From Symbiotaphrina buchneri (taxonomy: Eukaryota > Ascomycota > Symbiotaphrinales > Symbiotaphrinaceae), in contig BCIG01000029.1 of NCBI GenBank assembly GCA_001599915.1, positions 190,654-254,653 on the forward strand: a stretch of 64,000 nucleotides of DNA, written 5' to 3'. The position numbers and the translations under genes were made by a program. Positions 56,948 through 64,000 of the stretch are shown here, piece by piece (within the stretch, counting starts at the first letter, position 1; every line of letters begins with the position of its first letter). A model generated the notes under the pieces. It worked only from the letters and a program-made list of their open reading frames with translations. It searched no databases and was not told the DNA's origin.

Positions 56948-59900
56948 ATGTCAGCGCCGAGCAATAAGCCTGCAGGCGAGCAGGCCACTGCGCCGGTATT
57001 CTCATATGCACAAGCTGCGAAAGGTCAAGCGCAAAGCGGACGTTCGACATCACAGTCCAGCAAATCACCTTCGGGCTCAAATACCCCAAATGATAGCTCC
57101 ACACAGTCGGTCGCTGTGCCTGCTTCGGCCACTGAAGGTCAGAAAGACAATGGAGTGAAGACTAGCACTGGCAAGACGGAGGAGTTGGTAAATGGTGTCA
57201 ACTGTGCTGTCTCATCGCCCGACCATGACACGAAAGAACAGTCAAGGTCGACATCGTCTACACGAAATACGACATCTCAAGGACAGATTTCAGCATCGTC
57301 GCCTTCATCACCTACATTCGGTACATCCTCCGTTTCTACACTGCCTAAAGAAGATGACATTTCATCGAACCCTAATGCATCGGCTTCCTCAGAGTCTACA
57401 TGGGACAAACAGTCACAAACATCTGCAGCAGCAGAAAAAGTGGCTGAGAGTGCAGATGGAGAAAAGAGCAAGAGCAAAGAGGGTGGAAAGACAGAGCAAG
57501 ATGAGAAACCTGCACCTGCGCCAGCTCTGAGGGCTGCTCCATTGCCAACAGTGAATATCTGGCTGCAGCGACGTGAGGCACAGGCAGCCAAGGCAAAAGC
57601 CGTTGCACCCACTCAGACTGCTGCAAAGTCACCGGTCTCTACTACAGAACCTTCATCGGCTGACAGTAAGAAATCGACTGCTGATAAGGTGACCGAGCAG
57701 CGGAAGAAATCTAAAGTGGAGGAGACAAATGGCGATAGCTCGATCACCTCTGCTGATAGGAAGAAGAGCGTCGATAATAAGAGCGTAGGCCGTGAAGATG
57801 GTGAGTAGGCCCGATGATCTGTAGTCCACAGACTAACGACATGCCAGGGTCAAAACGAACCGGTCAGGCAAAGAAGTCCGCATCTGAAAAGGACAAGGAG
57901 CAAACGTCTGCGCCGCCTGCGCCGCTTATCTCAGACACTACGTTGTGGCCTACACCAGACACTGTTACTGAGGACAAGAAGTTTAAGCCGCAGGAGAAGC
58001 CTGAAAAGCCTGCTGACGAGGCTAGCCCTGCGCGCGAGAAGAAAGGCAAAGAGAAGTGGCAAGCCCTTGATTTCACCCCGTCTGTTGTGTACAATACTCC
58101 TTTACCTACCTCGGCTCGTAGGGGCGGGAAGGCTTCCCGTGGAGGACGGGAAACTTCTAGCAGGGGTACTGGGGAAGCTGGCAGACCAGAACGACGACTT
58201 AGCACTTCCGGTCGACCAGCAGGTGCAATAACTAATGGCGAATCTCAAGAGCGTGGTAAGGATGCATCGCGTGGTAGGAGGAATGGTTCCCTGCCGCCCA
58301 AGCAGAGGAGACCGGCGAGCTTGGGTCCCAAGCAAAGCAAAGATGATCGGCGTGGCTCCAATATCCCGGCCTCTTCTACGCCGACAGAAAACAACTTGCA
58401 GATCTCTTCAGATTTGGAGCGTATGGCCGAAGATGATGCATCAAGTCGACGTGGCTCAACACAGACAGACGGGCAAAAGGGCCGTCAAGAAAGCTACCAG
58501 AAGTCTGGTGTTGAAGGAAGTGTTCCCAGTGCTGCGGCTCCTGGCGATCGTGATCGTCGGAGTAGTTCCAGACCCTCGCACGAAGGCCAAGGGCATCCTC
58601 GGTCTGGTGAACAGAGACGTCAGAGCGAAGGATTCATACGTGACAATGCGGCACCATACAACCGCGAGCGTCCCGAAGGTCGCCGTGGAGGCTACCGCGG
58701 AGGACGAGGCGGAGCGAACGGGTTTGGCCCTCATATTCAGACAGGTGGTCATGGTCATCAGCAACATAATCAGCCTGGTGGTCCCTATAACACGCTCCCA
58801 AAATCCGCTGGTTTCAATGGGCAGCAACAGGCTCAGTTCAATGGACAAACTGGCATGCTCCCACAACAATCAAGAAACTATCGGAATGATGCTCGTTCGA
58901 GGTCCATCCCGAGCACAGCGATGTTTGGCTCGTTCCGTAGGCCTTTATCTCCTGGGATGCCGCCCATGGCTATGGCACCTTTGCAGACACATATGGCGTC
59001 AATGGCGGACTATCAAGCCATGGCAATGAGTTCCATGCCATACAATGCGTACTTGGATCAATATTCTTTGTTTAGCATGGTGTCCATGCAGCTGTAAGTC
59101 TACCGACCGTTCCTCCATTCTACATGTTTCTAACCATATGCATAGCGAATACTACTTCTCAGTAGACAATCTCTGCAAAGACATGTTTCTGCGCAAGCAC
59201 ATGGATTCTCAGGGATTCGTTTTCCTCAGCATTATCACAAACTTCAACCGCATCAAGCAGCTGACTGAGGATGTTGAGCTCATCCGTTATGTTTGCTTCC
59301 AATCGCCTAATATTGAGATCTGGACGGGCCCGGATGGCTTGGATCGGCTAAGGAAGAGAGAGGGTTGGCAGCAGTGGGTTTTGAACATGGAAGAGCGAGA
59401 TCCTTCGGCTCAGAATGATGGCCCGAGCCATATCCTTGACCCGAGGACCCCTCGTCCATACGAGTCAACATACGCTAGTGTGCCCCAGGGTCTGAACAAT
59501 GAGCAAGCTCCATTTTCGCCGACAGAGTTGCATCAGCGCATGGAGTCGGTCAGCAATGAGGGGATCTATCAGACGCTTGGTGCGATGGCTCCTCCATATG
59601 CTCCTCTTACCCCGTTACAGGCCACGAACGGTCACATGACCAATGGAGATTCGTTCATTACGGAAGGCCAATTCCAAGGTCAGATTCCGGACTATATCCC
59701 GGCAGTGCCTCTATCACGTGCCTCTGGAGCTGGCCAGTCGGCCGCGGTACATGCGCTCGAGGATGTCTTTACAGACGAACAGGTCGACAGTCTGGTCATT
59801 GTCGTGCGTAAACAAGGGTCCAAGGAGACATCTGCTCCCTTCCACAATGCTTCGTCTAGGAGTTTCTCGAATGGTTCTATCGATCCTGCATCCATCGACA

Positions 59901-60579
59901 AGTTCGAGGATCTCAGCCTCAGGGCGCGATCCCCTGTCGCCAATGGCAGTCCAAAGACTGATCTGTAGGTTGATACTTCCCACTCTTCTTGAACGTTATA
60001 TTAACATTCTTCAGATCCCCTCCTAGTCTCCACCAGCGTACGCCTAGTCATCACAGCCTCCTATCCCCGACCAGGACCGGAAATGGACCTCCAGTCTACT
60101 GGGTGAAGAATCAGGATGCGCCTGCCGAAACGCTCCCCACGGACCTGTCCCATGAATCCTATAAGACCTTCCGCTCGAACGCTCTGACGAAGCGCACTAC
60201 TGCACCCCATGGGGAATGCCCTCACGATATGGATGTCTTGTACCAATTCTGGTCACACTTCCTAATCCGCAACTTCAACGTCACCATGTACGACGAATTC
60301 CGTAAGCTTGCATTGGAAGACGCGAAGGACCGCGAATCCCAAGTCGGCATGTTCAATCTGATCCAGTACTACGACCAGTCTCTGAATAGTCAGAAGATCA
60401 TTGCCGAGGAGATTGCCAAGGACTATGTTGATCTTGTGAAGAATGAGGATCAGGGTCAAGCGAGGCCCGGGTTCGCGAAGCTCAGGTCTGCATGGAGGAA
60501 TGGCGCGTTGAACATGAAGAACCGCAAGAAGATCGACAACATCATTGACGCCGACCTGAAGGCGGAGTTGGAGCGCTAG
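56948..60579 (+). CDS. LARP1-type La-motif RNA-binding protein
   Basis: Four exons (introns 57801-57847, 59094-59145, 59965-60014) give 1160 aa. The N-terminal 650 residues are disordered, Ser/Thr/Lys-rich, with an RGG-type stretch (RRGGYRGGRGGANGFGP). The La motif starts near residue 700: EYYFSVDNLCKDMFLRKHMD then SQGFVFLSIITNFNRIKQLT. Near the C-terminus, MDVLYQFWSHFLIRNFNVTM then YDEFRKLALEDAKDRESQVG matches the DM15 repeats of LARP1, which contact the mRNA 5' cap and TOP sequences; the La motif binds poly(A)/RNA. Yeast homologues Slf1/Sro9 lack DM15. It likely controls translation or stability of mRNAs for ribosomal proteins. The repeat copy B lies about 200 bp downstream. Confidence 0.93.
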
Positions 60580-60784
60580 TTTTGCTCACCGTGACATTGA
60601 CTCGTTGATACCAAAAGCGCGGTCCCATTTCTTCATGATTCGATTCTACGGCCTTGATACTGATACGTTACGATTCTACTTCGACAGAGTGATGGCTCCG
60701 GCTGTTCTTCTGACGCTCCTGGAAGAGCAGTTCATGCATCGACCCTGGGAGTCTTCACGAATTTTTTTGTACTCTAATACTTTG

Positions 60785-61203
60785 CTCAACATTGTCGCAT
60801 TCGGATGACAGACACATATTCTTCGAGGGCCCAGCCTCGTCATTGAGACTCATCGGATCTGCTTACACGGTCTCGAATTCGGCGCACAAAGGGGTTGACA
60901 TTCGATTGTTTATGTTCCACTGCACATCTCGATTGGAGAAGACCTTTGCATGTCATTTCTCGCGTTTTCCGGCACGCCGCATACTGTTGCTACTTCTGCT
61001 TCTCATGGCGCGGTGTTGGCTTCCCACGAACTGACCTGACAATGTTTCACATCTGAAAAAAACACATCGGCCATGCATCTGTGGTCAGGCCGCAATTGCA
61101 TTGACGACTTGAAAATACGCTCCTGTTTGCGAGATTGTCATTTCACTTCACTGATACGTCCAATGTTAATCCCCTCCAGCTGAGTGTCAACTTGCGCGGT
61201 TGG
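60785..61203 (+). repeat. Dispersed repeat, copy B
   Basis: About 420 bp, inverted match to 38114-38548 (see copy A). It contains the blocks ttcttcgagggcccagcctc and ctcatggcgcggtgttggct, then catctgaaaaaaacacatcg and ctgatacgtccaatgtt. A short frame across it (FFEGPASSLRLIGSAYTVSN) resembles the frame read from copy A, suggesting the unit carries part of a former coding sequence. It starts about 205 bp after the LARP1 stop codon. No transposase or terminal repeat seen. Confidence 0.85.
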
Positions 61204-62735
61204 CTGCCACTGTTTGTTAGCGCATCTCTCGCGGATGCCTGCTAGCCTCTTGTTGCTTTGTGGTCTGATACGGGGGTCGGTCCCTATCTTACCTGGCTCT
61301 TTACATCGTCTATTGCCGTCTTTCTGATTGTCCTGTCGAACCAAAGGGCAAGTCACTTTATGCTTCACTGCTAGGATGGGAAGGGATGGAGTGAGGGCTA
61401 GTAGTTAGGTTGAAGATGTACCGAATCGGACGGTACATAGCACAAGAGGAACGACGAAGATCTGTTGCTTACTCTGGTTTGGGTAGGTGATGCTTCTTCG
61501 GGCATGGCTGGATGGATGACCACTTGGGAACACGACGATGTATCTAATCGAGCTCAGACACCAAAAAAGAAAAAGTCATTTGCTACAGTTCTGGGATGTG
61601 TGAATAATGCTACGAGTGCCTGTGTGACTATGCATGAATGCAATGTCCTGACCCCTTGTAAGAATGTCAATGTGAGGTACGTATGGAGTTCTGTGCAGGT
61701 GGTTTCCTGCAACCTCTCCCCTGCAACCTAAATACCAGATGGAATATCTGCAGGACGGAAGTGAACGCGGTAGAAGATCGATGCGTCTCCTGAATCGTTG
61801 TTAAATTGAGGATCAGAGTGAGGTACTTGCCCAACTTGATTGTTATTCTACTTCATGCCTAAGGTACCTCACTTGATGAGACTCCTTGAAGATCGTCGGG
61901 ATAGAGTGCTGACGGTCGGGATCTCCACGTGCAGATACGAGGACCGGACCGGTTGATAGCGCGGAAGATCGGCATTGCTTGGCTTCTGGTTCTTGCGTGA
62001 CTGGTTCTGTGGTTTGCAGTCTAGTAACAGATGTATTCGTAAGGTACCTTACACATCAATATTCCAAAACACATTCGAAGGCTTCTCCATTCGAACCTGT
62101 GATATTGACGGGTCTTGTGTAGTCCGGATTTCCCGTAGGTGCACCAGATTTGGTGTTCTCGGAATGTTTTGCCGGAGGGTAACTGGAGGCCTTAGACCGA
62201 CACCGGAGCACGTGCAGCTATTAGCCAAGGCGCGAGTGGTCAGCCAATAATGGCTCAGCGTAGGGGGAGCAGAGCGTAGGGAGAGCAATGTGCCGAAGTG
62301 CCGGAGGGAAGAGGAAGAGCGAGTGGGAACACTGCGAGAGAGCTCAGGCACTCCAAGACGTCATGTCTCCCCACCGGACCATAGGCCGATGTAACTGCGG
62401 GAACTATGTGGAGTAAGGTACCGTATGCAACACAATTCCGCAGAGGAAGTGCGATATTTGAATCACAACCGATCAAGCACTGCTGTGAGCAACCTTGGTG
62501 GTTAGATACCTATTTGGGTACCGGACTATAGCTACTTCGTACACTCGATTCGTCATCTTGAGATTATTCCATACCTCTATCATTATCATTTGTTGTTATT
62601 ATTGCCTTGGGTGACCTCACCTCCATCTAGCTCCGCTCCAGTGCTCCTTCCCGTCTCGTCCATCCAACCATCCCAACTCATCCAGCTACCGATATATAAC
62701 ATCCACCTTCTGCCCACCTGGTTTCATCTGCTACA
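61204..62735. promoter_or_regulatory. 1.5-kb upstream region of the aldo-keto reductase gene, with AAGGTACCTT-type palindromes
   Basis: GGTACC-centred motifs cluster here: gaggtact at 61819-61826, aaggtacct at 61861-61869, the perfect 14-bp palindrome gtaaggtaccttac at 62039-62052, taaggtaccgta at 62413-62424 and gggtaccgg at 62515-62523. No gene supported in this stretch. Confidence 0.5.
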
Positions 62736-64000
62736 ATGCTCAAACCCGCCGCCGCCCGCACACTCCTCGCCTCACCAGCAATTACGACCACCCGATTCAC
62801 ACAACACCTCCCATCCCCCTTCAGCAGCAGAACCCGTCTCCCGCTCTCCTTCACACACAGCCAGCAGCAGCATCCAATACAGGCGCAGAGGCGGTTCTAC
62901 ATGGCGACCAAGCACAAACTTAATACCGGTGCCTCCATCCCAGCCTTAGGTTTCGGCACTTGGCAGGATAAGGATGCTCAAGAGGCTGCTGTGACGACGG
63001 CGCTGAAGGTCGGCTACAGACATGTTGATACGGCGAGAGTGTATGTTCTTCCCTCTCTTTTTCTTGCTCCCCCTCTTTCTCTCTGCCTAACCAGAAGCAA
63101 GGAGCTAACTCTTACCTCTTTACACACACAGCTACGGCACCGAGCGCGCCGTCGGCGCGGCCATTAAGAAGAGCGGCGTCCCCCGCTCTGAGCTGTTCGT
63201 GACGACGAAGCTCTGGAACAATTACCACCACCCGCATGATGTCGAGAAGGCCCTGGATCTGTCGCTGGCGGACCTGGAGCTGGACTACGTGGACCTGTAT
63301 CTCATGCATTGGCCCGTCGCGTTCAAGCGGGGCGATGAACTCTTCCCCAAGGATAAAGATGGGAATAATCTGACGGATGATATCAGCTATGTGGATGTAC
63401 GTTCTTTCTACCCCTTCTCCTATATCTGGACGTGGAAGATTGTCTTGCAATCTGCACCTTCCCTCGGAAAGAACCATTGTCATACAGAATTAAACGCCAC
63501 AAGCTAACCCTCCACCTTCCACCACCAGACCTGGAAAGCCATGGAAAAGCTGCTCAGCACAGGAAAAACCAAAGCAATCGGCATCTCCAACTTCTCTCGC
63601 GCCGAACTCGACAACCTCCTCTCGCACGCCTCCGTCGTCCCCGCCGCGCATCAAATGGAGCTGCACCCATGGCTGCAACAGCCCGCCTTCGCCGCCTACA
63701 ACCAGTCCAAGGGCATCCACGTGACGCAGTACTCGCCCTTCGGCAACCAGAACGCCATCTACGACGCCGGCAAGCACCTGCCGAAACTCATCGAGGACCC
63801 CACGCTTGTCGAAGTTGGCAAGAAGTACGGCAAGACTGGTGCGCAAGTTGCGCTTGCCTGGGGTATTGCGAAGGGCCATAGCGTTATTCCGAAGAGTAAG
63901 AGCGAGGACAGGCTCAAGCAGAACCTTGAGGGCGACTTTAAGTTGGAGCAGGAGGATGTCAAGAAGATTGATGCGATTGATAAGAAGCTCAGGTTTAATG
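62736..64000 (+). CDS. Aldo-keto reductase, partial at right edge, with possible mitochondrial presequence
   Basis: Three visible exons (introns 63041-63131 and 63397-63528); 346 residues seen, continuing past the window. The AKR core starts [20 protein letters not shown] and has the catalytic tetrad Asp98, Tyr103 (HVDTARVYG), Lys128 (TTKLW) and His161 (YLMHWPV), then the NADPH-binding end [20 protein letters not shown]. Upstream of the usual start (Met56, at 62901) the frame extends to an ATG at 62736 with 55 extra residues rich in Arg, Ser, Thr, Pro and almost free of acidic residues ([20 protein letters not shown]), which looks like a mitochondrial targeting sequence. Substrate unknown; close to glycerol/aldehyde reductase-type fungal AKRs. 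Confidence 0.93.

Noticed and set aside
58235-59029. 264-codon plus-strand frame inside the LARP1 gene
   Set aside because: Alternative frame overlapping the low-complexity RGG-rich part of LARP1; composition follows the real frame.
61465-61731. 88-codon plus-strand frame downstream of repeat copy B
   Set aside because: Short, no motif, no context; treated as random.

Overview
This window is nuclear DNA of a filamentous ascomycete (Pezizomycotina; I would guess Eurotiomycetes or Dothideomycetes, but the sequence alone does not settle the class). The evidence is dense intron-bearing genes on both strands, introns mostly 45-80 nt with GT(A/G)AGT-like donors and CTAAC/CTGAC-like branch sites, a Zn2Cys6 transcription factor, 2EXR-type F-box-like proteins and fungal-type tRNA ligase. 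No rRNA, CRISPR or prokaryotic feature is present. I found no tRNA gene and no element I could call viral.

Layout. 1-31.3 kb is a compact run of conserved housekeeping genes: an ACL4-like ribosome-assembly chaperone (cut by the left edge), a GIR2-like RWD protein, a LYR-motif protein, the ubiquitin E2 variant MMS2, the Golgi/endosome scaffold MON2, an unassigned 207-aa protein, retromer VPS26, tRNA ligase TRL1, a SIR2-type deacetylase, a mitochondrial 2-oxodicarboxylate carrier, tRNA methyltransferase TRM11, a HIT hydrolase, a small I78-inhibitor-like protein, a conserved-looking protein of unknown function, an ESCRT-I VPS37 homologue, and a divergent pair made of a monocarboxylate-type MFS permease and a Zn2Cys6 regulator. 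Many are head-to-head pairs sharing 430-560 bp promoters (ACL4/GIR2, MMS2/MON2, VPS26/TRL1, SIR2/ODC, HIT/I78, MFS/Zn2Cys6).

31.3-41.7 kb is different: gene-poor, with three apparently intact 2EXR-type genes and one disrupted one, all on the minus strand, mixed with gene fragments (one resembling the start of a Rad16-like SNF2 helicase), an imperfect tandem repeat and one copy of a dispersed repeat. It looks like a fast-evolving accessory island.

41.7-64 kb returns to conserved genes: a NIP30/FAM192A-domain protein, a short-chain dehydrogenase, a probable small GPI-type wall protein, SFT2, a bHLH regulator behind a 4.3-kb gap, a LARP1-type RNA-binding protein, the second (inverted) copy of the dispersed repeat, and an aldo-keto reductase cut by the right edge.

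Working together: MON2, VPS26, VPS37 and SFT2 all act in Golgi/endosome trafficking; TRL1 and TRM11 act on tRNA; ACL4, GIR2 and LARP1 relate to ribosomes and translation. I see no secondary-metabolite cluster. No complete new system is evident; the best candidates for novelty are the 2EXR island, the dispersed repeat and the unassigned proteins. Splice sites were placed by eye and checked by reading-frame closure (all multi-exon totals divide by three).
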